Part shown: in pieces, positions 27,451 through 35,048 of the stretch
Layout: each line of letters starts with the position of its first letter
How positions within the stretch are numbered: the first letter of the stretch is position 1
NCBI RefSeq assembly: GCF_001884185.1
Contig: NZ_MAOE01000135.1
Coordinates: forward strand, 1 to 64,000
Reading direction: 5' to 3'
Source of the DNA: Bacillus albus
GTDB lineage: Bacteria; Bacillota; Bacilli; Bacillales; Bacillaceae_G
Length of the DNA stretch: 64,000 bases
The notes under the pieces: generated by a model
The model's input: only the letters and a program-made list of their open reading frames with translations
Databases searched by the model: none
Told to the model about the DNA's origin: nothing
Made by a program: the position numbers and the translations under genes

Positions 27451-28389
27451 GTCTTCATACATATGTAAAACTTCTTTTGCACGCATACGTAAACCATCTA
27501 TCAATTCTTTCGGTTCTAAAACTCGTGCATCTTTTCCAAGTCTATAAAATAAAGGAGTAATAAAATTGATTTCTCCTTTATCAATTGTTGAATGTATATA
27601 TCCTGTCCCGTCTTCGTTTACTACCAAGAATTCTTCAAGGTAAGGAACGCTTTTACATTGGCGCACGCCTTCTGCTGTTAATGAGACATGTAACTGGGTA
27701 GGAATGTGCACTAAGTTAGAGCTCGAATCGAACCATTCTTCTAAATTCATGAACGTATTTTCATTTTCTTCTGTTGATAATATAGAAAGAATACGATCAA
27801 TGCGATACAGTAATACTTTTTTCCTACTGAAGTCATAGGATGGTAAGTACCATAGCCCGTCATGAGCATATACACCGATAGGATGAACATGTTTTGTTTT
27901 TATCCCCGATTTAGATTCGTATTGAAAGTGTAAATTTTTATTTTCAATAGCCACAGTTAGTACTTCGTTTAAAAGAGGTGTATTAATTGTTCTCTTCGGA
28001 TTCCAGAAAGCAATATAAGAGCGTATTTTATCAACTTTCGCTTTCGCATCATGTTGTAGAGAGCTATACAGTTTATGTGTAACGGAATTGATTTCTGTGT
28101 TAAAAGGTAAGTCTCGATAGTAACTTAAAGATTGAAATGCAAAAAAGATGGAGACTGCTTCTTCTTCCGTAAATAAAATAGGGGGAATGACTCTATTTGT
28201 TAATACTTTATAGCCTCCGTTACGACCTTGTTCAGCATAAATAGGTAATCCCATATCGCTTAAATCTACAATATATCTATGGACAGTACGAACGGAGATA
28301 TTAAATTCGTCAGCTATTTCTTGAGCTGTAAATGTCTTTTTGGCAGAAGCAAATATAAGAATATCTAATAAGCGTTTAGCTTTTGACAA
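27448..28389 (-). CDS. HTH-WYL transcriptional regulator (YafY/DeoR-like)
   Basis: About 313 residues. An N-terminal winged helix (about 5-60, FTAQEIADEFNISVRTVHRYIVDL) is followed by a WYL ligand-binding domain with the motif GLWYLPSYD. WYL proteins often bind nucleic acids or small ligands and control stress or metabolic genes. The start is taken as TTG at 28389, six bases after AAGGTG. A GTG at 28398 is inside that ribosome site. It is divergent from a reductase-like gene, with an inverted repeat between them that probably is its operator. Confidence 0.85.
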   Translation of the reverse strand: MSKAKRLLDILIFASAKKTFTAQEIADEFNISVRTVHRYIVDLSDMGLPIYAEQGRNGGYKVLTNRVIPPILFTEEEAVSIFFAFQSLSYYRDLPFNTEINSVTHKLYSSLQHDAKAKVDKIRSYIAFWNPKRTINTPLLNEVLTVAIENKNLHFQYESKSGIKTKHVHPIGVYAHDGLWYLPSYDFSRKKVLLYRIDRILSILSTEENENTFMNLEEWFDSSSNLVHIPTQLHVSLTAEGVRQCKSVPYLEEFLVVNEDGTGYIHSTIDKGEINFITPLFYRLGKDARVLEPKELIDGLRMRAKEVLHMYED

Positions 28390-28411
28390 ATGTATCACCT
28401 TTTTCTTTTTA

Positions 28412-28432
28412 ACATGACATAAAGTGTCATGT
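28412..28432. promoter_or_regulatory. Inverted-repeat operator between the WYL regulator and the reductase gene
   Basis: ACATGACA TAAAG TGTCATGT, a perfect 8-bp inverted repeat with 5-base spacer, in the short divergent promoter region. It is a likely site for the WYL regulator itself, controlling both directions. Confidence 0.6.
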
Positions 28433-28495
28433 TTTATTGTTAGTATATTGTTTACATCATAATGTTATCAAGATGAAACACAAGGAGGAAAAGAG

Positions 28496-29017
28496 ATGTC
28501 ACGTGAAATTGTTTTATTTATAGCCGCTAGTTTGGATGGATATATTGCGAAAGAAGATGATGATTTAGAGTGGTTAATGGAAACAGAAGGAGAGGGAGAT
28601 AACGGTTATACAGAAATGTATGAAACGATTGATACAATAATTATGGGGAAGAGAACGTACGATTATGTAGTAGAGCATATAGAACCATTCCCGTATTTAG
28701 ATAAAAAATGTTATGTTTTTTCTAACTCAGAAAAAGGTTCAAACGAACACGTTGAGTTTGTAAATGAAGATGTAGTGGAGTTTACGAAAAGGATAAAAGC
28801 ACAAGAAGGATCTAAAATATGGATGGTCGGTGGAGGAAGTCTACTAAGAGAGTTCTTTAAGAATAATTTAATTGATGAATATGTTGTTACGATTACACCG
28901 CATATATTAGGTTCTGGAGTTCCGTTATTCCAAGATAAGAACCCAGAAATTAATTTAACTTTAACGGATACGAAACGTTTTGGGCAATTTGTAAATTTAT
29001 ATTATAAAGTAAAATGA
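28496..29017 (+). CDS. Dihydrofolate reductase-like / RibD C-terminal domain protein
   Basis: A 173-residue cytosolic protein of the DHFR-like fold (RibD_C; YwjB/YyaP type). It opens REIVLFIAASLDGYIAKEDDD, then has TIIMGKRTYD and IWMVGGGSLLREF, the NADPH-binding signatures of the family. It probably is an NADPH-dependent reductase of unknown substrate and is not the housekeeping dihydrofolate reductase. AGGAGG precedes the ATG. It is the likely target of the divergent WYL regulator. Confidence 0.85.
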   Translation: MSREIVLFIAASLDGYIAKEDDDLEWLMETEGEGDNGYTEMYETIDTIIMGKRTYDYVVEHIEPFPYLDKKCYVFSNSEKGSNEHVEFVNEDVVEFTKRIKAQEGSKIWMVGGGSLLREFFKNNLIDEYVVTITPHILGSGVPLFQDKNPEINLTLTDTKRFGQFVNLYYKVK

Positions 29018-29022
29018 TAAAG

Positions 29023-29051
29023 AAACACGACTACCATCAGTAGTCGTGTTT
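29023..29051. terminator. Bidirectional terminator between convergent genes
   Basis: AAACACGACTAC / GTAGTCGTGTTT, a 12-bp perfect stem with loop CATCA. Confidence 0.85.
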
Positions 29052-30422
29052 TTGTATAGATGGTAATGAAATGATAAAGCGAGACCCGTGATCGACTTCG
29101 CTCGTTACAGTAATATTCCCGCCGTGTAGTTCTACAATTTCTTTTACGATAGATAACCCTAAACCAGTTCCGCCTGTAGCTCGTGATCTCGCTTTATCAA
29201 CTCGATAAAAACGGTCGAAAATGTGAGGGAGGTCTTCAGGCGGAATACCTTCGCCTTCATCTTCAATTGTAATGGAAATACGTTTATGTTCTTCTATAAC
29301 AGAAATGTTTATATGAGAATGTTCTTTTGAATGTCTATAAGCGTTATTTAAAATGTTTATTATTACTTGTTCAAATCGCTGTTCATCTAAATTTACTAGT
29401 AGTGTAGGAGGACAAGAGAAAGAAACCTTAATGTGTTTTTCTTTATATATGGCATTTACTTTTTCGGTTATGCGAGTCAGGAAGGTGTGTAAATGCACTT
29501 CCTTTACTTGAATAGAAAAGTTATGTTGTTCCATTTGTGCAAGTGAAAATAAATCTTGAACTAAGTTTGTAATGTAATCAGATTCATCTTTTATAATAGA
29601 TAAATATCGCAAACGTTGCTCAGGAGGTGTGGTTTCTTTTAAAGCAATGTCAGCGTAACCTCTTACGTATGTTAATGGTGTTCGTAATTCGTGAGCAACA
29701 CTTGCTAGAAATTCACTTCGCTCTGTTTTCATATAATGTAAATCATTAGCAAGCGTTTGAATAGACGATGCTAGTTCACCAATTTCATCATTTCGAGTAG
29801 TCGTTAACGAAACTGATAAATCGCCTTTACTCATTTTTTCAGTGGCATGTTTCATGTGTAACAATGGTTTTGTTAACAACCGTGATAAGAGAAAGATAGT
29901 GATGGCTGTTAATAGAAACGTAATGACGCCGGCAATAATGAATTGTCTTGTTAGCCCATTCACCATCTTTTCAATGGATTCTGTCCCAAGAAACATGTAC
30001 ACATAGCCTTCATGTTTTCCATCTACTACAATGGGACTAACTGTACATATATAATTAGATGTTTTCCAATGATTCTCTATAATTGCGCCTTCATGATCTG
30101 TCCGTGTTTGCATCTTTTCAATATGCTTTTTTATAGTAGTATTAATTTCATTAGATTTGGCTAGTACATCCTTATTTGCATTTGTAATAACAACAGTGGT
30201 TTCGGCTTCGGATTCCATTAGTGCAACATGGGAGATTGTTTGCTTATCAAAATACTTTTCAAGGACATCTCGGTGACTATTTCCGCGCTTTAATAAAGCT
30301 GTCATTTCTTCATTTACTCTATTGTTGACAAGGCTATAATAAAGCAATACAAATAGAACACTTTCAATTAAAAGTGTAACAATTAAAAAATAAAATCCGA
30401 GCTGAATAGAAATTCGCTTCAT
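29037..30422 (-). CDS. Two-component sensor histidine kinase
   Basis: A 461-residue membrane kinase. Two transmembrane helices (about 7-28 and 160-180) flank an extracellular sensor domain. A HAMP linker follows, then the dimerisation domain with the phosphorylated His in SVAHELRTPLTYVRGY, and a HATPase domain (NILNNAYRHS, DEGEGIP, GGTGLGLSIV). It phosphorylates the regulator encoded just upstream in the same operon. The signal is unknown. Layout is like PhoR/YycG-type kinases. Confidence 0.9.
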   Translation of the reverse strand: MKRISIQLGFYFLIVTLLIESVLFVLLYYSLVNNRVNEEMTALLKRGNSHRDVLEKYFDKQTISHVALMESEAETTVVITNANKDVLAKSNEINTTIKKHIEKMQTRTDHEGAIIENHWKTSNYICTVSPIVVDGKHEGYVYMFLGTESIEKMVNGLTRQFIIAGVITFLLTAITIFLLSRLLTKPLLHMKHATEKMSKGDLSVSLTTTRNDEIGELASSIQTLANDLHYMKTERSEFLASVAHELRTPLTYVRGYADIALKETTPPEQRLRYLSIIKDESDYITNLVQDLFSLAQMEQHNFSIQVKEVHLHTFLTRITEKVNAIYKEKHIKVSFSCPPTLLVNLDEQRFEQVIINILNNAYRHSKEHSHINISVIEEHKRISITIEDEGEGIPPEDLPHIFDRFYRVDKARSRATGGTGLGLSIVKEIVELHGGNITVTSEVDHGSRFIISLPSIQKHDY

Positions 30423-30433
30423 CGTTTAGCTCC

Positions 30434-31111
30434 TTAATCTAAAGTATCAACCCATCGATATCCGACTCCGTAAACTGTTTTTAAATGGTGATCAATAGGG
30501 AAATTTACTTTTCGTAATTTATCACGCAAATTACGAATATGTGAATCGACTGTTCGATCTTCTGTATTTGTATTTAATCCCCAAATTCGTTCAATGAGCT
30601 GATCGCGGCTTAATACGTAGTTCACATGACGTAAAAATAATCCGAGTAAAGAGAATTCGATTGGAGTGAGAAGAAGTTCTTCATTATCGACAGAGACGAA
30701 ATGCTTTGACTCATCCCATAAAATGCCTTGATATTGGATTTGCGCGTGTTGGTTCGTTCGCCTTAAAACAGCTTCAATTCTTGCGAAAAGCTCCTCTTCA
30801 TGGAAAGGTTTCGTTACGTAATCATCCGCTCCGAGTTTTAACCCTTGGATGACATCTACTGTTTGATCACGAGCAGTTACCATAATGATAGGAACGTTAC
30901 TAAATGATCGAATTCTTTTGCACGTTTCCCACCCATCCATCTTTGGCATCATAATATCGAGTAAAACAAATTTGAAGTTTCGATTTTCTATATGTGAAAT
31001 AGCTTCTTCCCCGGACACTGCACATACGCAGTTATATCCGATTGGAGTAAGATAAAGTGTTAATAATTCAAGCATTCTCGGCTCATCATCTACGAGTAGT
31101 ATATCGATCAT
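30434..31111 (-). CDS. OmpR/PhoB-family response regulator
   Basis: A 225-residue regulator. The receiver domain has the acidic pocket (DD at 8-9), phosphoacceptor Asp 52 in LLDIMMPKMDG and Lys in VTKPF. A C-terminal winged helix (about 130-225) ends with GVGYRW. The ATG at 31111 follows GCGGAGG; a GTG or ATG further up has no such site. It is first in the operon, 11 bases ahead of the kinase gene, and divergent from a lipoprotein gene it may control. Confidence 0.9.
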   Translation of the reverse strand: MIDILLVDDEPRMLELLTLYLTPIGYNCVCAVSGEEAISHIENRNFKFVLLDIMMPKMDGWETCKRIRSFSNVPIIMVTARDQTVDVIQGLKLGADDYVTKPFHEEELFARIEAVLRRTNQHAQIQYQGILWDESKHFVSVDNEELLLTPIEFSLLGLFLRHVNYVLSRDQLIERIWGLNTNTEDRTVDSHIRNLRDKLRKVNFPIDHHLKTVYGVGYRWVDTLD

Positions 31112-31161
31112 AGAGTACCTCCGCATTTGTAGTTATTACTTAAATTGTAAGTCAAAATCAT

Positions 31162-31203
31162 GAAGAAATGGTGCAGATTATCATGCATCTGCATAATTTC
31201 TTC
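31162..31203. promoter_or_regulatory. Long interrupted palindrome in the divergent region
   Basis: GAAGAAAT, two bases, TGCAGAT, an 8-base centre, ATCTGCA, two bases, ATTTCTTC: 15 of 17 positions pair. It lies between the response regulator and the lipoprotein gene, about 50 bases from the former. It could be an operator for the two-component system or a hairpin in one of the leaders. Confidence 0.5.
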
Positions 31204-31285
31204 AGAATTGCTTGTTATTGTAAAGTTGAAATTCCATTTTAGGTAATAATATTGGCTCAAAAACGATTCATACGGAGGCGGTATA

Positions 31286-32533
31286 GTGAAAAAGATGACC
31301 CGAATCTTTGGGATAACAATAATTACAGCAGTTGGTCTTGCTGCATGTGGACAAACGAACACGGATCATAAAAATCATGAAACTAAAGAAGAGAAAAAAA
31401 CAGAGCAAAAGGAAATGAAAATGAATCAGGAGGTAACTGCGCCGAAAGAAATGAACGAAAGTGCATCGAATGATTTATTAACGACAAGCTTAAAAAATGT
31501 AACGAGATTAAACACAAACGATCCTTTGCAAATGGCAGTATTAACTTCGCAAACGATATGGCCAGCAACGCATAAAGAGAATCGGCCAGGCGCTATTATT
31601 TTAGTACCAGTAAACGAGTGGCAATTAGGTACTGCGAGTGCGGATCTTATTCATCATCCGAATAACGGGCCAATTTTATTTATAGAAAAAGAAAAGGTAC
31701 CCGAAATGACGTTAAAAGAAATAAAACGATTAAATCCGCTCGGAACGAAAGATGGAACACAAATTATGGTGATGGGGGATGTAGGTGCATCTATCCTTGA
31801 GCAATTAAAAGAATATAAAGTAAAGCAAATAAAAGAAACAGATCCAGCTACATTTGCAAAAGATGTGGATAAAGAGTATGCCGATATAACAGGAAGCTAT
31901 CCAAATAGTGTTATTATCGGTTCGTCTGAAGAAGAAGGACGTTTATATACAACACCAGCTGTAAATTGGATCTCTCATATGCCAGAACCGCTTTTATATA
32001 CAGAGAAAGAGAAGGTGCCAGAAGCGACGATAGAGGCATTAAAAATGAGAAAAGATAAAGCGAATATATATGTATTAGGACCAGAAAAAATCATTTCAAA
32101 AGCAGTAGAAAAAGAGTTAAGTAAATATGGGAAAGTAACGCGTATTAGTGGTGAGACTCCAACAGAAAATTCGGTTGCATTTGCGAAGTTTAAAGATGAG
32201 AAAACGAAATTTGGCTGGGGGTTCACAAAACCAGGCCACGGTTTATCATTTGTTTCAAGCAAAACACCAGACTTAGCAGTTGCAGGAGCACCATTTTCGC
32301 ATATGGGTAAACATGCACCTGTCGTATTGTTAGAAGAAGGGAAAGCTTCACAACCAGTTTATGACTTCCTTGCTAGTATTCAGCCGAAGTTTAAGGATGA
32401 CCCAACACTTGGGCCATATAATCACGGCTTCTTATTAGGAAGTACGAGTGATATTTCATTTGAAACACAAGGTATATTGGATGAGAAGTTAGAGATTGTG
32501 CAAGAAAGTGGTCAAGGGCATGGTGGGCATTAA
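31286..32533 (+). CDS. Lipoprotein with cell-wall-binding-repeat-like domains
   Basis: A 415-residue lipoprotein. The signal peptide ends in LAAC (Cys about 21), then a Lys/Glu/His-rich linker. The rest contains two related segments around EKVPEMTLKEIKRLNP and EKVPEATIEALKM plus VYVLG/VMG strands, which resemble the CWB2 (cell wall binding repeat 2) fold. It starts at GTG, seven bases after GGAGG. It is divergent from a two-component system. The function is unknown; anchoring to or sensing of the envelope is plausible. Confidence 0.7.
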   Translation: MKKMTRIFGITIITAVGLAACGQTNTDHKNHETKEEKKTEQKEMKMNQEVTAPKEMNESASNDLLTTSLKNVTRLNTNDPLQMAVLTSQTIWPATHKENRPGAIILVPVNEWQLGTASADLIHHPNNGPILFIEKEKVPEMTLKEIKRLNPLGTKDGTQIMVMGDVGASILEQLKEYKVKQIKETDPATFAKDVDKEYADITGSYPNSVIIGSSEEEGRLYTTPAVNWISHMPEPLLYTEKEKVPEATIEALKMRKDKANIYVLGPEKIISKAVEKELSKYGKVTRISGETPTENSVAFAKFKDEKTKFGWGFTKPGHGLSFVSSKTPDLAVAGAPFSHMGKHAPVVLLEEGKASQPVYDFLASIQPKFKDDPTLGPYNHGFLLGSTSDISFETQGILDEKLEIVQESGQGHGGH

Positions 32534-32543
32534 TAAAAGGAGC

Positions 32544-32576
32544 AAAGGCGCTACCGAAGTAGCGTCTTTTTTTTAG
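32544..32576 (+). terminator. Terminator of the lipoprotein gene
   Basis: AAAGGCGCTAC / GTAGCGTCTTT stem with loop CGAA and one G-T pair, then a long T-run. Confidence 0.85.
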
Positions 32577-32689
32577 GAAACTTTTACATAGCAAAAATCT
32601 CTCTACTCGTTATATAATAGCCTTCGTGCAGTCGGCTTAGATTTTCTTATGGAGAAAATCAAATGAGAAAAGAGTAGAGGAGTGGTATT

Positions 32690-34141
32690 TTGTTTCAAAC
32701 GATAAAAAATGATTGGTTTTCCAATGTGAGAGGGGACGTACTATCGGGAATTGTCGTCGCTTTAGCATTAATTCCTGAAGCGATTGCTTTCTCTGTTATT
32801 GCAGGTGTGGATCCGACAGTTGGGTTATACGCAGCCTTTTGTATTGCAGTTACTATTTCATTTGTTGGCGGACGAACTGGAATGATTTCAGCTGCAACAG
32901 GTGCAATGGCATTGTTAATGGTGACGCTCGTTAAGGATCATGGTTTGCAATACTTATTTGCTACAACGATATTAACGGGTATTGTCCAAATTATTTTTGG
33001 CGTCTTCAAACTGAGCTCATTTATGAAGTTTGTTCCGAAATCTGTTATGAGTGGTTTTTTAAATTCACTTGGAATTTTAGTTTTTACAGCGCAATTGCCA
33101 CATTTTAAAAATGCAACTTGGCAAATGTATGCACTTGTCGCATTAGGACTTGTAATTATATATGTATTTCCACGTATTACGACGGCTGTACCGTCTACAC
33201 TTATTTCTATTATTATTGTGACAAGTATTGCACTTATGAGCGGATTACAGTTAAAAACAGTCGGGGATATGGGAAGCTTGCCGAAAGAATTACCGTTCTT
33301 TAGCATGCCTGACGTGCCTTTTACACTTGAGACATTAGGGATTATTTTACCGTATGCAGTTATGCTTGCAATTATCGGTTTACTAGAGTCTTTATTAACA
33401 GCTTCAGTTTTAGATGATATGACACATACGGAAAGTAATAAACATAAAGAAGCACGTGGGCAAGGTATTGCAAACATTGTTGCTGGTTTCTTCGGAGGAA
33501 TGGCAGGATGTGCAATGATTGGACAATCTGTTATTAATATTAAATCAGGTGGACGCGGTCGTTTATCAACATTTGTAGCGGGCGGATTTTTAATCGTATT
33601 ACTATTCGTTTTAGGTGACTATGTCGTGCATATTCCGATGGCAGCTTTAGTTGCAGTTATGATTATGGTTTCAATCGGAACATTTGATTGGAACTCTGTA
33701 ACAACGATTCATAAAGTACCAAAAGGAAACGCTTTTGTTATGATCGTAACAGTTGTGATTGTCTTAATTACACATAATTTAGCATTAGGTGTAATTATCG
33801 GAACAGTAATTAGTGCTGTTTTATTTGCATTCAATATGGCAAAGATTCACGTGAAACATTTATATATTGAAAATAAGAAAATATACGAAATTCATGGTCA
33901 ACTTTTCTTTGCATCTACAGCAGACTTTATAAATCACTTTTCATTTGAGGAAGATGTAAAAGAAATTGAGTTGAATTTTACTCACGCACACGTATGGGAT
34001 GATTCAGCGGTAGCAGCAATTGATAAAGTTATCATGAAGTATGAAAAAAGTGGCGGGAAAGTAAGTATAGCGGGATTAAATGAACGAAGCTCGAAGATTA
34101 TTTCAAATTTAGCTACTTATAATAAAAGAATTGCTAGTTAG
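32690..34141 (+). CDS. SulP-family anion transporter with STAS domain
   Basis: A 483-residue membrane protein. About 11 helices form the SulP core, opening with GDVLSGIVVALALIPEAIAFSVIAG. A cytosolic STAS domain fills about 400-483. SulP members carry sulfate, bicarbonate, molybdate or other anions; which one is not evident. It starts at TTG seven bases after GAGGAG. The gene directly downstream is a UspA stress protein, 65 bases on. Confidence 0.88.
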   Translation: MFQTIKNDWFSNVRGDVLSGIVVALALIPEAIAFSVIAGVDPTVGLYAAFCIAVTISFVGGRTGMISAATGAMALLMVTLVKDHGLQYLFATTILTGIVQIIFGVFKLSSFMKFVPKSVMSGFLNSLGILVFTAQLPHFKNATWQMYALVALGLVIIYVFPRITTAVPSTLISIIIVTSIALMSGLQLKTVGDMGSLPKELPFFSMPDVPFTLETLGIILPYAVMLAIIGLLESLLTASVLDDMTHTESNKHKEARGQGIANIVAGFFGGMAGCAMIGQSVINIKSGGRGRLSTFVAGGFLIVLLFVLGDYVVHIPMAALVAVMIMVSIGTFDWNSVTTIHKVPKGNAFVMIVTVVIVLITHNLALGVIIGTVISAVLFAFNMAKIHVKHLYIENKKIYEIHGQLFFASTADFINHFSFEEDVKEIELNFTHAHVWDDSAVAAIDKVIMKYEKSGGKVSIAGLNERSSKIISNLATYNKRIAS

Positions 34142-34166
34142 AAGCCTCCTTTTTAGGGGGCTTTAT
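34142..34166 (+). terminator. Weak hairpin between SulP and UspA genes
   Basis: AAGCCTCC / GGGGGCTT with a short loop, followed by TATTATA. The T-run is poor, so readthrough to UspA is likely. Confidence 0.45.
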
Positions 34167-34206
34167 TATATAATACGAGTAGGATAACGAAAAGGGGATT
34201 CAGCAT

Positions 34207-34629
34207 ATGTACAAACAAATTATATTAGCATGTGACGGCTCTGAACATGCACTTCGAGCAGCGGAACATGCAACATATATTGCGAAATGTAGTGAAGAAA
34301 CAAATGTTGAAGTTGTGTACGTAGTAGATAATAGAACAGCAAAATCAGATATTATACAAGGCCAAACAGATTTAGAAACAATATCGGCTAGCCGAAAAGA
34401 TAAATTAAAAGAGATTGAAGGTTTATTAAAGAAAGAGAACATCCCTTATACAATTACGATATTACATGGTGATCCTGGAGATACAATCGTTCAATATGTA
34501 AATACAGGGGATATAGATCTTGTTATAGCTGGAAGTAGAGGATTAAATACACTACAAGAGATGGTGCTTGGTAGTGTCAGTCATAAAATAGCAAAACGAG
34601 TGAAATGCCCGGTGATGATTATAAAGTGA
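34207..34629 (+). CDS. Universal stress protein, UspA family
   Basis: A 140-residue cytosolic protein. It has the ATP-binding signature of the Usp fold near its C-terminus (AGSRGLNTLQEMVLGSVSHKIAKRVKCPVMII, broken here only for description). ATP-binding Usp proteins often regulate adjacent transporters. AAAGGGG precedes the ATG. It may be cotranscribed with the SulP gene. Confidence 0.88.
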   Translation: MYKQIILACDGSEHALRAAEHATYIAKCSEETNVEVVYVVDNRTAKSDIIQGQTDLETISASRKDKLKEIEGLLKKENIPYTITILHGDPGDTIVQYVNTGDIDLVIAGSRGLNTLQEMVLGSVSHKIAKRVKCPVMIIK

Positions 34630-34646
34630 AATAGAATGTAACTAAG

Positions 34647-34676
34647 ACCTTAGGATAGCTGGGGTCTTTTTTTTGT
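34647..34676 (+). terminator. Terminator of the UspA gene
   Basis: AAGACC / GGTCTT stem with a loop of about 13 bases, then TTTTTT. Confidence 0.65.
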
Positions 34677-34822
34677 ATAAATGCCCCTTAATTGTGGGAA
34701 TACTAGATATATAAGCTAAAAAGATGTTAACTTACAAATTTGTAAGTTTGTTGTTAGTGAAATCGATGTTATGAAAAATATTCCATTGGTAAAATAAAAG
34801 TATCGAAGGAGAGATAGGGAGG

Positions 34823-34948
34823 ATGAAAAAGATGAAAGCATTTCAAAATTTATCATATAGCCAAGGTGTCGGTCTTATTTGTTTAGGGGGATTTGCTGCA
34901 TCTGTTACGTTAGCTGTTGTAATAAAGATGATTCATCAAATCTTTTAA
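34823..34948 (+). CDS. Small single-helix membrane protein (41 residues)
   Basis: Open frame MKKMKAFQNLSYSQGVGLIC... ending MIHQIF, with one hydrophobic helix (about 16-35). GAAGGAGAGATAGGGAGG precedes it. The first ATG abuts the ribosome site, so the second at 34832 (38 residues) may be used. I do not recognise the family. Codon use and the strong Shine-Dalgarno make it a likely real gene. It stands alone between UspA and the opp terminator. Confidence 0.6.
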   Translation: MKKMKAFQNLSYSQGVGLICLGGFAASVTLAVVIKMIHQIF

Positions 34949-35006
34949 TAGTAGAGTCGGGAAGGAATTGGTTGTTATTAATAGTAAGAGAAGGGTTATA
35001 AATGAA

Positions 35007-35046
35007 AAATAGCTCCTAGCATGTATGTAGATGCCAGGAGCTATTT
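35007..35046. terminator. Bidirectional terminator at the end of the opp operon
   Basis: AAATAGCTCCTaGCAT / ATGCcAGGAGCTATTT stem with one mismatch and an 8-base loop. Confidence 0.85.
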
Positions 35047-35048
35047 TA

